Notes: generated by a model from the sequence alone, not told the origin. Counted from the stretch's first letter, positions 24,958 to 34,360 are shown. The stretch: DNA of 64,000 bases from JAJTFW01 sp903922455 (GCA_943329665.2 CALQEU020000010.1:29342-93341); one strand, 5' to 3'. Numbers and translations are program-made.

Positions 24958-27882
24958 ATGTATTCAATAAAAATTCTCTTCCTTCTCAATTTATTATTTT
25001 TCATTCCTCCTAGTTACGCGCAGGATTTATCAAAATACGCTGATCCCATGACCGGCACAGGTGGCGTTGGACACACCTACCCTGGAGCTACTTTGCCGCA
25101 CGGAATGGTGCAACTGAGTCCCGATACACGCCGTGATGGAAGCTGGGAAGGATGCGCTGGATATTATTATGCGGATACACTCATCTACGGATTTACACAC
25201 ACTCATTTGAGCGGTACTGGTTGTTCCGATTATGGTGATATTTTATTGATGCCTGGTCAAGGGAAACATTCTTTTGTTCCAACGGAATATGGATCGAAGT
25301 ACAATCACGCAACAGAAAAAGCATCTCCCGGATTTTATGAAGTGCAGTTAGCAGACGATAATATTAAAGTAGAGTTAACAACGAGTCTCCGAGCTGGATT
25401 TCATAAGTATGTGTATTCAAGTTCAGAAAACCAATTTGTGATTCTTGATTTGCAACATCGTGATAAAACATTGCGTTCTGAATTGACTTATGTAAACGAT
25501 CATGTGATTGAGGGATATCGTCGAAGCGAAGCTTGGGCAAAAGATCAGTTCGTTTTTTTCTCGATTGAATTTTCTAAACCCATTAGTAGCGTTTCTTTGA
25601 AAGGCTTTGTTGAGAAAATGATTTTAGGAAGAACAATCGATCATGACGAACTTTGTGCTGCGATCCATTTTGAGAATAATGCTTCGGATAAGAGTAATAC
25701 ACTTTTGGTGAAAGTAGGAATCTCTACTGCGGATGCAGAAGGCGCTCGTAAGAACAGAGAAGCTGAAATTCCTGACTGGAATTTTGAAAAAGTAAAGAGT
25801 GATGCTAAGGCAATGTGGAATAAAGAACTTTCTAAAATTGTCGTCTTTGGAAAGTCAGATAGAGATAAAACCAATTTCTATACATCCTTGTATCATACGA
25901 TGATTGTGCCCAATATTATTTCGGATGTAGATGGACGTTATCGTGGACGTGATAATACCGTTCATAACGGCGATGGATTTACGCATTATACCGTTTTTAG
26001 TTTGTGGGATACATTTAGAGCCGCTCATCCACTCTATAATTTAATTGACAGAAGTAGAAGTTTGGATTATATTAAGTCTATGCTGAATCAATATCAATTA
26101 GGTGGTCGACTCCCTGTTTGGGAATTAGGAGCTAATGAAACTGATTGCATGATTGGGTATCATAGCGTTTCTTTAATTGCAGATGCATTAATAAAAGGTG
26201 TAAGCAACTTTGATACATCCTATGCTTATGAAGCCATGAATAAAAGTGCATCATGGAATCATTTGGGGTTGCCACAATATATGGAACATGGTTATCTTGC
26301 AGTAGAAGATGAACATGAATCGGTTTCTAAAACACTAGAGTATGCCTACGATGATTGGTGTATTTCAGAAGTAGCACGTATGCTTGGTAAAGGTGTAGAG
26401 CAGCAAGCGTATTTGCGCCGCGCTGCATCTTATCGAAATGTTTTTGATCCCACCACGGGCTTTATGCGACCTCGTCGTAATGGTGATTTCATTCCCAATT
26501 TCGATCCGCGCGAAGTAAACAATCATTATACAGAAGCCAACTCCTGGCAGTATTCTTTCTTTGTGCCACAAGATATTCCTGGATTAATTTTCATGATGGG
26601 CGGTGATCAACAAGCAGAAGCAAAGTTGGATGGATTATTTTCGGAGAACAGTGAAACAACCGGTCGTACGCAAGCTGATATTACAGGATTAATAGGACAA
26701 TATGCACACGGGAATGAGCCAAGTCATCACATGGCGTATTTGTATGATTATATTGGGAAGCCTTATAAAACACAAAAATTAGTACGTACCATCATGGACA
26801 GTCTTTATCATAAGGGTCCGGAAGGGTTGCCAGGTAATGAAGACTGCGGACAAATGTCGGCGTGGTATGTATGGAGCGCCATGGGATTTTATCCTGTGAC
26901 TCCAGGAAGTCCTTACTATGCAGTGGGAAGTCCATTGTTTGATTCGGTGCATGTAAATTTGGAAAACGGAAATCGTATCCGCATCCTGGCAAATGGAAAT
27001 TCGCCAACGTCAGTGTATATACGAAGTATGAAGATGGATGGAGTTGTACTTGAGAGTAATTTGATTGCACATGATGATTTTGTAAAGTCAAAAGAAATAC
27101 TATTTGAGATGAGTGAAACACCTGAAGTTTCGCGCGGGGCTGCATCCGAAAAAAGAGGAACCATGAATTCTCCCTATTTTTATAGAGCGCCTTTAATAAA
27201 ATCAGAAGGACGAATATTTAAAGATAGTTTACTCGTCAATATTGTTTCTTTAGATGGAGCGATGATGTTGTATGGTTACAATCCCGGACTCATGATGATG
27301 GGCGAATATTACCGTAAACCATTTTACATTTATGAAAGCACAACGCTCTATGCGCAATGCGGCGATCAGAAAGGAAAGAGTGGTGTTACGCAAGCTTCCT
27401 TTTTTAAATTACCAAATAGTTGGAGTGTACTATTGCACAGCACTCCCGGTAAGCAGTACTCAGCAGAAGGACCCATCTCTATGATTGATGGAATTCATGG
27501 AACGGAGAACTGGAGAAAGGGAGATTGGCATGGCTATCAATCCCAAGATATGGATGTTGAAATTCAAATGGAGAAAGAACAAAAAATATCCAGCGTGAAT
27601 GTTGGCTTTTTACAAGACACTCGCTCTTGGATTTTAATGCCCACTAAAATGAATGTAGAAGTTTCGATAGATGGAAAGTCATGGAAGAAGATGGGTGAGG
27701 TTGTGAATCAGGTTCCAGATACTAATATGGTAGTGAATACTCAAATACTCACAGCTAAATTCCCTCCAGTGAAAGCAAAGTATGTGCGCATAAAAGCAAA
27801 AAATTACGGTGTATTACCCAAGTGGCATCAAGGTGCAGGTTATGATGCGTATATTTTTTGTGATGAGATTGAGGTAAAATAA
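24958..27882 (+). CDS. Alpha-mannosidase, glycoside hydrolase family 92
   Basis: A 974-residue secreted, calcium-dependent exo-alpha-mannosidase, usually acting on alpha-1,2 (sometimes 1,3 or 1,6) linkages of high-mannose N-glycans. Residues 1-21 are a signal peptide ending PSYAQ. The mature N terminus, YADPMTGTGGVGHTYPGA then PHGMVQLSPDT, is the family signature. The catalytic domain holds GNEPSHHMAYLYDY from residue 585 and GNEDCGQMSAWYVW from residue 626, the latter with the proposed catalytic acid Glu628. The last 130 residues resemble a discoidin (F5/8 type C) carbohydrate-binding domain. Family members are mostly 740-800 residues, so this extra domain accounts for the length. Confidence 0.93.
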   Translation: MYSIKILFLLNLLFFIPPSYAQDLSKYADPMTGTGGVGHTYPGATLPHGMVQLSPDTRRDGSWEGCAGYYYADTLIYGFTHTHLSGTGCSDYGDILLMPGQGKHSFVPTEYGSKYNHATEKASPGFYEVQLADDNIKVELTTSLRAGFHKYVYSSSENQFVILDLQHRDKTLRSELTYVNDHVIEGYRRSEAWAKDQFVFFSIEFSKPISSVSLKGFVEKMILGRTIDHDELCAAIHFENNASDKSNTLLVKVGISTADAEGARKNREAEIPDWNFEKVKSDAKAMWNKELSKIVVFGKSDRDKTNFYTSLYHTMIVPNIISDVDGRYRGRDNTVHNGDGFTHYTVFSLWDTFRAAHPLYNLIDRSRSLDYIKSMLNQYQLGGRLPVWELGANETDCMIGYHSVSLIADALIKGVSNFDTSYAYEAMNKSASWNHLGLPQYMEHGYLAVEDEHESVSKTLEYAYDDWCISEVARMLGKGVEQQAYLRRAASYRNVFDPTTGFMRPRRNGDFIPNFDPREVNNHYTEANSWQYSFFVPQDIPGLIFMMGGDQQAEAKLDGLFSENSETTGRTQADITGLIGQYAHGNEPSHHMAYLYDYIGKPYKTQKLVRTIMDSLYHKGPEGLPGNEDCGQMSAWYVWSAMGFYPVTPGSPYYAVGSPLFDSVHVNLENGNRIRILANGNSPTSVYIRSMKMDGVVLESNLIAHDDFVKSKEILFEMSETPEVSRGAASEKRGTMNSPYFYRAPLIKSEGRIFKDSLLVNIVSLDGAMMLYGYNPGLMMMGEYYRKPFYIYESTTLYAQCGDQKGKSGVTQASFFKLPNSWSVLLHSTPGKQYSAEGPISMIDGIHGTENWRKGDWHGYQSQDMDVEIQMEKEQKISSVNVGFLQDTRSWILMPTKMNVEVSIDGKSWKKMGEVVNQVPDTNMVVNTQILTAKFPPVKAKYVRIKAKNYGVLPKWHQGAGYDAYIFCDEIEVK

Positions 27883-27930
27883 TTTAGACATAAAAATTCT
27901 TAGTTAATTATTAAAAGTACATAAGTGAAT

Positions 27931-28941
27931 ATGATCAATCGTAGAAAATTTATACGACATTCCGTTTTATCTACAGGAGCAATTTTACTTGCTCAAAATT
28001 TAAACGCACGAGAACCTTCTCCCAATAGTTTTCCGCTCGTGATTTCAACGTGGGCACCCAATGTGAAAGCCAATAAAGCAGCATGGGAAGTATTATCAAA
28101 AGGAGGTCGTGCGCTCGACGCTGTAGAGAAAGGTGTAATGGTTACCGAAGCAGATCCTGAAGATACAAGTGTTGGATATGGCGGTTTACCAGACAGAGAT
28201 GGAAATGTTACCTTAGATGCATGCATCATGGATGAATTGGGTGGATGTGGTTCAGTAATGTGCATTGAAAACATGATGCATCCTGTTTCAGTTGCGCGAT
28301 TGGTAATGGAAAAAACACCGCACGTAGTATTAGTTGGCAGAGGTGCTTTTGAATTTGCATTGAAGAATGGATTTAAAAAGGAAAATTTATTGACTCCTAA
28401 TTCGGAAAAAATTTGGAAGGAGTGGTTGAAAACGAGTAAGTATGATCCGATGGAAACGATGAAGCACATGAAAGAAAAGCGTGCTCCAGGTTCTATTGAC
28501 AATCATGATACCATCGGAATGCTTGCTATGGATGTGAATGGAAATATGTCGGGCGCATGTTCTACCAGCGGAATGGCATTTAAGATGAAAGGAAGAGTAG
28601 GCGATTCTCCAATTATTGGAGCCGGATTGTTTGTAGATAATGAAATAGGAGCGGCAACTGCAACTGGTGTAGGAGAAGAAGTAATTCGTATTTGTGGTTC
28701 TCATACTGTTGTAGAAGCGATGCGCTATGGAAAATCTCCGATGGAAGCTTGTAAATTGGCAGTGGAAAGAATGCACAAATTGCGAAAAAATAATTTGAAC
28801 GATATGCAGATTGGTTTCATCGCTGTAAATAAGAGCGGAGAAATAGGCGCTTTTGCATTAAGAGAAGGCTTTACCTACACCTATCGACTCGGCGACGGAA
28901 TTGATGTGATCAAATCAGCTGACTTTTTAATGAAGAAGTAA
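27931..28941 (+). CDS. Glycosylasparaginase (N4-(beta-N-acetylglucosaminyl)-L-asparaginase)
   Basis: Cleaves the bond between the first GlcNAc and asparagine of a peptide-free N-glycan stub. It is an Ntn hydrolase that cuts itself before the catalytic threonine, here Thr194 in NHDTIGMLAMD. The downstream GACSTSGMAFKMKGRVGDSP and GAGLFVDNEIGAA strings are hallmark substrate-binding parts. The ATG at 27931 is preferred over a GTG six bases upstream because it starts a Tat-like signal (NRRKFIRHSVLSTG), implying export of the folded protein to the periplasm. The gene follows the two mannosidases and completes the route from high-mannose glycan to free asparagine and GlcNAc. Confidence 0.92.
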   Translation: MINRRKFIRHSVLSTGAILLAQNLNAREPSPNSFPLVISTWAPNVKANKAAWEVLSKGGRALDAVEKGVMVTEADPEDTSVGYGGLPDRDGNVTLDACIMDELGGCGSVMCIENMMHPVSVARLVMEKTPHVVLVGRGAFEFALKNGFKKENLLTPNSEKIWKEWLKTSKYDPMETMKHMKEKRAPGSIDNHDTIGMLAMDVNGNMSGACSTSGMAFKMKGRVGDSPIIGAGLFVDNEIGAATATGVGEEVIRICGSHTVVEAMRYGKSPMEACKLAVERMHKLRKNNLNDMQIGFIAVNKSGEIGAFALREGFTYTYRLGDGIDVIKSADFLMKK

Positions 28942-29019
28942 ATCCGCGCTAATCCTAATAATCCGTTTTATCTGCGTTCCCCTATATCATCCTGGCTAAA
29001 TAATCTAATAAAAAAGTAG

Positions 29020-29700
29020 ATGCTTCTAGAACTCGCTACATTCAATATTGAATCTGTGCACATAGCGGTTGCTGCAGGCGTAAATCGTCTGGAGCTGTGC
29101 GAGGATTACACTTGTGGAGGCGTCACTCCTTCTTTAAATTATTTTAACGAAGCACGAAAATTATTTCATGATAAAATTTTTGTAATGATTCGTCCTCGAC
29201 CTGGGACATTTGTTTATTCCGAAGAAGAGTTTGAAAAAATGTTGCGAAGTTTAGAAATGTTTATAGAATTGGGTGCAGATGGTTTTGTAGGTGGGTTTAT
29301 GAACGAAGATCAGACAATCAATAAAAATCAACTTGGAAATTTTTTAATTGAATGTCAACCTTTACCATTTACATTTCATCGGGCCTTTGATCAAGTTCGT
29401 GATTGGAAATTAGGTCTCGATATTTTATTAAAATATGGTTGTGAGCGTGTACTTACATCAGGCGATGGAAAAACTGCCGAGGAAGGAATGGTTCGACTCA
29501 AGGAAATGATCGAATATGTAAAAGGAGAATTGATGATACTTCCTGGTGGTGGAATTCGTTCTTCTAATCTTGAAAGCATGTTGGATGCTTGTCAGCCTGA
29601 AGAGATTCATACTGCTGGAATCACACAAGAAAATTTGCTGAATGGAAAATTTATTGCTGATGAAAGTGAATTGCGAAAGATGTTGGAAATGATGAAATAG
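29020..29700 (+). CDS. cutC: CutC-family TIM-barrel protein
   Basis: A 226-residue cytoplasmic protein without signal sequence. The N terminus LLELATFNIESVHIAVAAG, NRLELCEDYTCGGVTPS, and the later MIRPRPGTFVYSEEE and FHRAFDQVRDW strings are the CutC signature. CutC was first linked to copper tolerance in E. coli, but its real activity is unsettled. Here it ends a run of N-glycan degradation genes, 78 bases after the glycosylasparaginase, and no copper genes are near. An enzymatic role in handling a product of that pathway is an inference from this context. Confidence 0.9.
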   Translation: MLLELATFNIESVHIAVAAGVNRLELCEDYTCGGVTPSLNYFNEARKLFHDKIFVMIRPRPGTFVYSEEEFEKMLRSLEMFIELGADGFVGGFMNEDQTINKNQLGNFLIECQPLPFTFHRAFDQVRDWKLGLDILLKYGCERVLTSGDGKTAEEGMVRLKEMIEYVKGELMILPGGGIRSSNLESMLDACQPEEIHTAGITQENLLNGKFIADESELRKMLEMMK

Positions 29701-29764
29701 AAATTGTTTGTGTTGATTTAAATTTTTGTAGATCTTGCATCTGGTGAAAACTTTCAAATTAAAA

Positions 29765-30403
29765 TTAACTATGTATATATAATAAACTCCCTGGCTTTAA
29801 TAGTTGAAGTGCTTTTTTCATATCTTCTTTTGATAGCGCAGGACATCCATAACTTCTTCCACAGCGACCATTGTCTTCGATGAACGCTTCACTTACATAA
29901 TCGGCTGCATGCATAATGATTTCACGTTCTCTTGCTTTGTCATTAATTCCTTTTTCAAGTCCATCTAACGCTAATGAGGTACCGTGTTTTGGTGATTCAA
30001 AAGATTCTTCAATCAGATAAAATCCTTTGCTACTCATGTGCGATGACATTTTATTTGAAAATTGTGTAACAAAATTGTCACCCGAATTTTTTCCGTGCGC
30101 CACCCATGTTTGCAAAATGATTTCTTTTTTGATTAAGTCTATAATGTAAAATCGTTGCTGATCGGATGGTTTTGAAAAATCAGCAATTGCCATCATCTCT
30201 GCGTAGGGATTCCATTTTTGAACACCAGCATACCCTTTCATAAAGGCACCGCGATCAATACAATCACTCAAGGGTTCAAAAATGATTTCTGCTTCGCTTC
30301 TTATTTCATTCGACTTTGAAGGTTCATTCGTGAATGCAACACTTCCATCTCCTCCAAAAAGAAACGATTGAACATACACGAAGAGTTGAATGATGAATAG
30401 CAT
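29765..30403 (-). CDS. Murein L,D-transpeptidase catalytic-domain family protein
   Basis: A 212-residue protein with an N-terminal hydrophobic segment (LFIIQLFVYVQSFLF) that acts as signal or anchor. The body resembles the YkuD-related L,D-transpeptidase fold: RFYIIDLIKKEIILQTWVAHG near residue 80, an IIMHAADYVS histidine segment, and GRSYGCPAL with the catalytic Cys187. Such enzymes form 3-3 cross-links in peptidoglycan or attach proteins to it. This subgroup is common in Bacteroidota as a stand-alone domain. The neighbours give no added hint; a promoter-like TATCTTTG lies about 80 bases upstream. Confidence 0.8.
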   Translation of the reverse strand: MLFIIQLFVYVQSFLFGGDGSVAFTNEPSKSNEIRSEAEIIFEPLSDCIDRGAFMKGYAGVQKWNPYAEMMAIADFSKPSDQQRFYIIDLIKKEIILQTWVAHGKNSGDNFVTQFSNKMSSHMSSKGFYLIEESFESPKHGTSLALDGLEKGINDKAREREIIMHAADYVSEAFIEDNGRCGRSYGCPALSKEDMKKALQLLKPGSLLYIHS

Positions 30404-30483
30404 AGTTGTGGCAATTTTCTTCTTTAACGCTAAATAGAAATTTATGTTTAGTATTCAATTAGGAATTGAATGGGAAGTTAATG

Positions 30484-30491
30484 CAAAGATA
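30484..30491 (-). promoter_or_regulatory. -7 promoter element (TATCTTTG) upstream of the L,D-transpeptidase-like gene
   Basis: TATCTTTG on the minus strand matches TAnnTTTG and would give a leader of about 75 bases. An 8-bp inverted repeat (ATTCAATT with a 3-base loop, 30453-30471) lies within that leader. Confidence 0.4.
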
Positions 30492-30774
30492 CAAACGAAA
30501 AGATTCAGTTTTTATTTAAAATTCGATTATTCCTGCAATCATTAAATTAAGAATATTCATTTGTTTAACTTATAAGTTATTGCAATTTAAGTTATAACAA
30601 ACAAAATAATGTTTCCTTAATCACTGTACTTATTAAATGAAAAGACAAAAGTCAGCAGGGTTTGCATTAATTGTTCAAGACAATTTCAATGTTTATTTAT
30701 TCAAATAATTCAAAAAAAAGAGCAGGATTTCAAGTGATATTATTTTATAAAATAGTTTTAATTAAATGATAATT
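30492..30774. other. AT-rich intergenic region without recognised features
   Basis: No open frame, tRNA or hairpin of note was seen between the two minus-strand genes. Confidence 0.5.
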
Positions 30775-32004
30775 TTAACTTTTCGGTTGGCGATTATTCG
30801 ACGATGCATTATTTCCTTTTGATGCGGGCTTTCGTTGCGGCCTTTTACTTCTAGTTGTGGAATTAAATTCAGGGGATAACCCAATATGTTCGGGGAGCGG
30901 TGATGGTGTTAATGGTTTGCCAATTAATTTTTCAATGCGTTGAAATCGTTGAAAATCATTTTGAGTGATTAAGGTAATAGCTACTCCCGATTCTTCTGCA
31001 CGCGCAGTTCTGCCGATACGATGTATGTAATCTTCTGGGTCATGCGGTGCGTCGTAATTGATGACTAAACTCACCCCTTCCACATCAATCCCGCGTGACA
31101 ATACATCAGTACCCACCAACACACGAATGCTTCTGCTTTTAAAATTACGCATCAATTCCTCTCTTTCTTTTTGCTCTAAGTCGGAATGAAAAGCGGAAGC
31201 TTTCACACCTGCTTTTTTCAAATCAGTATTTAGCTTTTTAGTATTTTCTTTTGAAGAAGAAAAAATGATGATGGATTCGTAAGCAGGATTTTTTAAAATG
31301 TCAATGGTCATGGGAAGTTTTTGGTCCATGTTAACAAAATAAAATTCCTGATGTATTTTTTCTGCAGGTTGTGATGTCGCTAAACTAATTTGCTTTGGAT
31401 TTCTTAATATTTTACTCGCAATGGTTTGAATCTTTTGAGGCATGGTTGCAGAGAAAAGCAATGTTTGATGTTTTGCAGGCAACATTTTGATGATACGAAG
31501 TATATCGTCGTAAAAACCCATGTCGAGCATGCGATCCGCTTCGTCTAAAATAAGATGTTGTAAATAACCAAAGTTCACATCATCAGAAGCCATCATCGAA
31601 AGCAATCGACCTGGAGTTGCAATGATAATATCGGCGCCTTCACGTAATGCGCGTTTTTGCTGTTCCCAGATCATCCCATCTCCACCACCATAAATGGGAA
31701 TAGAACTTACTTGTAAAAAATAACTGAAGCCTTCTATTTGTTGGTCTATTTGCTGAGCTAATTCCCGTGTAGGGGCTATGATTAATGTGTTCAGATGGCT
31801 GTGATCGGAGCGAGCAATTCTGTCTAATATAGGAAGTACATAAGCTGCTGTTTTTCCTGTTCCTGTTTGTGCACACGCAATTAAATCATGCCCTTCCTGT
31901 ATAATAGGAATTGCCATCTCTTGTATGGGCGTTGGCTTATTGAAGCCCATGGCGTCGAGGCCATTTTGAAGTTCTGATGTGAAACCGAAGTCGGTAAAAT
32001 TCAT
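30775..32004 (-). CDS. DEAD-box ATP-dependent RNA helicase (RhlE-like)
   Basis: A 409-residue RNA helicase. Motifs in order are the Q motif (FNKPTPIQEMAIP, about residue 20), motif I (AQTGTGKT, about 44), Ia (PTRELAQQ), Ib (TPGRL), motif II (LDEADRMLDMGF), motif III (SATMP), the second-domain motifs VLVGTDVLSRGIDVEG and HRIGRTARAEESG (motif VI). The last 35 residues are basic and Ser/Asn-rich, typical of RhlE tails that bind RNA. It unwinds RNA in ribosome assembly or mRNA decay. It is flanked by long intergenic regions and is probably transcribed alone; no cold-shock element could be identified. Confidence 0.93.
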   Translation of the reverse strand: MNFTDFGFTSELQNGLDAMGFNKPTPIQEMAIPIIQEGHDLIACAQTGTGKTAAYVLPILDRIARSDHSHLNTLIIAPTRELAQQIDQQIEGFSYFLQVSSIPIYGGGDGMIWEQQKRALREGADIIIATPGRLLSMMASDDVNFGYLQHLILDEADRMLDMGFYDDILRIIKMLPAKHQTLLFSATMPQKIQTIASKILRNPKQISLATSQPAEKIHQEFYFVNMDQKLPMTIDILKNPAYESIIIFSSSKENTKKLNTDLKKAGVKASAFHSDLEQKEREELMRNFKSRSIRVLVGTDVLSRGIDVEGVSLVINYDAPHDPEDYIHRIGRTARAEESGVAITLITQNDFQRFQRIEKLIGKPLTPSPLPEHIGLSPEFNSTTRSKRPQRKPASKGNNASSNNRQPKS

Positions 32005-32265
32005 GTTAGAGTGACCCTGTTCGGTCTTATTTTTTTGTGAAAATAGCGAAGTTTATACTAGATGATTCGATAAAAGTGAATGTAAGGTAAGAAAAGAGTT
32101 GTTCTTTTTTTCTATTTACAGCGCGGAAAATGATTATTTGAATTTAAAGTAACTGATTTATAGTCTTGATTTTTTGAAATGCATCCTTGGAATTCAACCT
32201 ATTAGAATGATTGCGGATCTAAATAAAACTTAAATAACTACTATTGTGATCAAATAAAAATTAGA

Positions 32266-32847
32266 ATGAGTACAATAGATATATTAAAGGAAAGGAGTGA
32301 CAATTCCTGTGAACTATGTAAAGCATCAAATAATCTTTCCATCTACAATGTCCCACCGCAAGGTGAATCCTATGGTGATGCTGCCATTTTCATTTGTAAA
32401 ACTTGTTTAGATCAATTAGAAAAGAAGGAAGAGCTCAATACTACTCATTGGTCTTGCCTCCGCGACAGTATGTGGAGTGAAGTGATACCAGTTCAAATAG
32501 TGTCTTGGCGCATGCTGAACCGTTTGAAAAATGAGACTTGGGCTGCTGATCTCATCGATCAGATGTATATGGATGATGATAATTTAGAATGGGCTAAAGC
32601 AACTGGTGATCATTTGGAATCGGATGCTGACGATATGCATCGCGATAGTAACGGAGTGCTTTTACGTAGTGGTGATTCAGTAACACTCATTAAATCACTT
32701 GATGTAAAAGGATCACAGATTAATGCTAAGATTGGAACTGTTGTTAAAGGCATCAAAATAGTTTCAGAAAATTCAGAGCAAATAGAAGGGAAAATTGAAG
32801 GACAGTCCATAATTATTCTTACAAAATTTGTTAGAAAATCATCTTGA
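32266..32847 (+). CDS. PhnA/YjdM-family zinc-ribbon protein
   Basis: A 193-residue protein. The N terminus has a zinc ribbon with CELC at residue 15 and CKTC near residue 45. The C terminus (DSVTLIKSLDVKGS, then GTVVKGIKI) is the KOW-like PhnA domain. The middle part has an acidic helix. PhnA was named from the E. coli phosphonate region but is not needed for phosphonate use, and the function remains unknown. The length matches the longer Bacteroidota members with an inserted helical part between the ribbon and the domain. It has no functional neighbours here. Confidence 0.85.
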   Translation: MSTIDILKERSDNSCELCKASNNLSIYNVPPQGESYGDAAIFICKTCLDQLEKKEELNTTHWSCLRDSMWSEVIPVQIVSWRMLNRLKNETWAADLIDQMYMDDDNLEWAKATGDHLESDADDMHRDSNGVLLRSGDSVTLIKSLDVKGSQINAKIGTVVKGIKIVSENSEQIEGKIEGQSIIILTKFVRKSS

Positions 32848-32948
32848 TTTTTTCTTTTGTCAATATGAAGTTACGCTCTTTAATAATAAATTATATGTAA
32901 AATAGTTGGAGTCCCAACCCAAAAATTTAATCAACAATCTGTAAAAAT

Positions 32949-32982
32949 AAAAAAGCCTGATGAAATTTCATCAGGCTTTTTT
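32949..32982. terminator. Bidirectional terminator between phnA and the S74-domain gene
   Basis: A perfect 17-bp inverted repeat with a run of six A at one end and six T at the other lies between two convergent genes. It has the form of an intrinsic terminator on both strands. Confidence 0.85.
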
Positions 32983-32998
32983 ATTGAATTAAATTATT

Positions 32999-34360
32999 TT
33001 ATTTTGTAAGCATCAATGATTTTGAAGAAACAACATTTCCTTCAATGATCAATGAATACGTATAGTTTCCTGCAGCAAATTCATTCGCATTTAATGTCAC
33101 CTGACCATTACCTTTTCCTTTTAACACATAATCACTCACAACAACTCCTGTTACTGAAGTAATTGTTAAACGAGCATTTTTTGAATTCTCTGGTAAAAAA
33201 TAGTTGATAGTTGTTGATTGATTAAATGGGTTAGGAGAATTTTGTTCTAAAATTGCGCTTGTTGGATTGCTTAAACGTTCGGCAGATGAACCATTGTTAA
33301 GTGCGGCTTCTATGGCAGCCACTTTACTTTCAAGCGCGGTTAATTGAGATTTTAATGTTTCGATTGCAGCATCTTTTGTTTCAATTTGTGCTTGCTGCTC
33401 TTGAATCGCGGCAGTTAATACTGGAATCATTCCCATGTAATTTACCACTTTTATTGAAGCTGATTGACTGATCAACGCTCCTGTTTTAGGATGAATTTTT
33501 TCAGGCAACGTTACATCTTGCACTAAGTTTGGAAATTGCTCTTGTAAATTAGCAGCCATAAATCCAGTTTGTAAATCAGATGGTAAATACAAGTTTGGAT
33601 ATTCTGAAGTACGGAAATTATAAGTAGCTGTTTCTAATTTATTCAACTTAGATAATACAGAGCCTAATGGTTGTACATTGCTTTTTAAACGTGCATCTGA
33701 AGGAGTAAAATATCTCCATGCTAATACATTTCCTTGAAAATATCCTGCGAAGTCAACTGGAGATGTTGCTGTAGATGTATCCGTAGCAATTCCCCAAATA
33801 GATATATTTTGTGTTGCCGATTGTGAAATGCCAAAAATACCATTACCAACATTTCCGCCGATTGTTTGCCCCCATGTGCCTGTAGGATCAACGAGTGCAC
33901 CTGGTGCATATGAACTAAAACCTAGTACACCAATGTTTCCATCACCTTCCACACCAACACCATTTCCAAAACCATTTATGCCAACGAAATTTCCGTTTGC
34001 AACTAGACCAATTCCGCCAGTGTCACTAGTAACAGAAGCAATATTTAATCCAATTACATCTGCTGAGCCTGCATATTTTCCTAAAATTGAAACAACAGGG
34101 TCTATAGCGGTAGTAGATCCTATAATATCTAATCTTGAAACAGGAGCAGCATTTCCGATTCCAATTTTACCACTACTCGATACAACCATTCGCGTAACAT
34201 TATTCGTTTTAATTTTTAAGGTTTTTGCATCCGATGTACCAATGTAGTTGGTTGAAGTTGTACCAGCATTACCATTTAAATTCCACGATTGTGCATTCAC
34301 TTGTTGAGTTGCCACTGTAATTAACACAGCTAAGCCACAAAGTAATTTTACTTTTTTCAT
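32999..34360 (-). CDS. Secreted fibre-like protein with S74 chaperone domain and T9SS sorting tail
   Basis: A 453-residue surface protein. Residues 1-23 are a signal peptide. The middle, about 24-220, is Gly/Asn/Ser-rich and beta-rich, like tail-fibre or head-repeat proteins of Bacteroidota. SDARLKSNVQPLGSVLSKLN near residue 227 begins a peptidase S74 intramolecular chaperone domain, which in phage tailspikes drives trimer folding. A short coiled coil (about 325-355) follows. The last 80 residues (ILEQNSPNPFNQSTTINYFL to SLMLTK) are a type A T9SS sorting domain. The protein is therefore exported across the outer membrane and probably forms a trimeric fibre. Its binding partner is unknown. Confidence 0.85.
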   Translation of the reverse strand: MKKVKLLCGLAVLITVATQQVNAQSWNLNGNAGTTSTNYIGTSDAKTLKIKTNNVTRMVVSSSGKIGIGNAAPVSRLDIIGSTTAIDPVVSILGKYAGSADVIGLNIASVTSDTGGIGLVANGNFVGINGFGNGVGVEGDGNIGVLGFSSYAPGALVDPTGTWGQTIGGNVGNGIFGISQSATQNISIWGIATDTSTATSPVDFAGYFQGNVLAWRYFTPSDARLKSNVQPLGSVLSKLNKLETATYNFRTSEYPNLYLPSDLQTGFMAANLQEQFPNLVQDVTLPEKIHPKTGALISQSASIKVVNYMGMIPVLTAAIQEQQAQIETKDAAIETLKSQLTALESKVAAIEAALNNGSSAERLSNPTSAILEQNSPNPFNQSTTINYFLPENSKNARLTITSVTGVVVSDYVLKGKGNGQVTLNANEFAAGNYTYSLIIEGNVVSSKSLMLTK

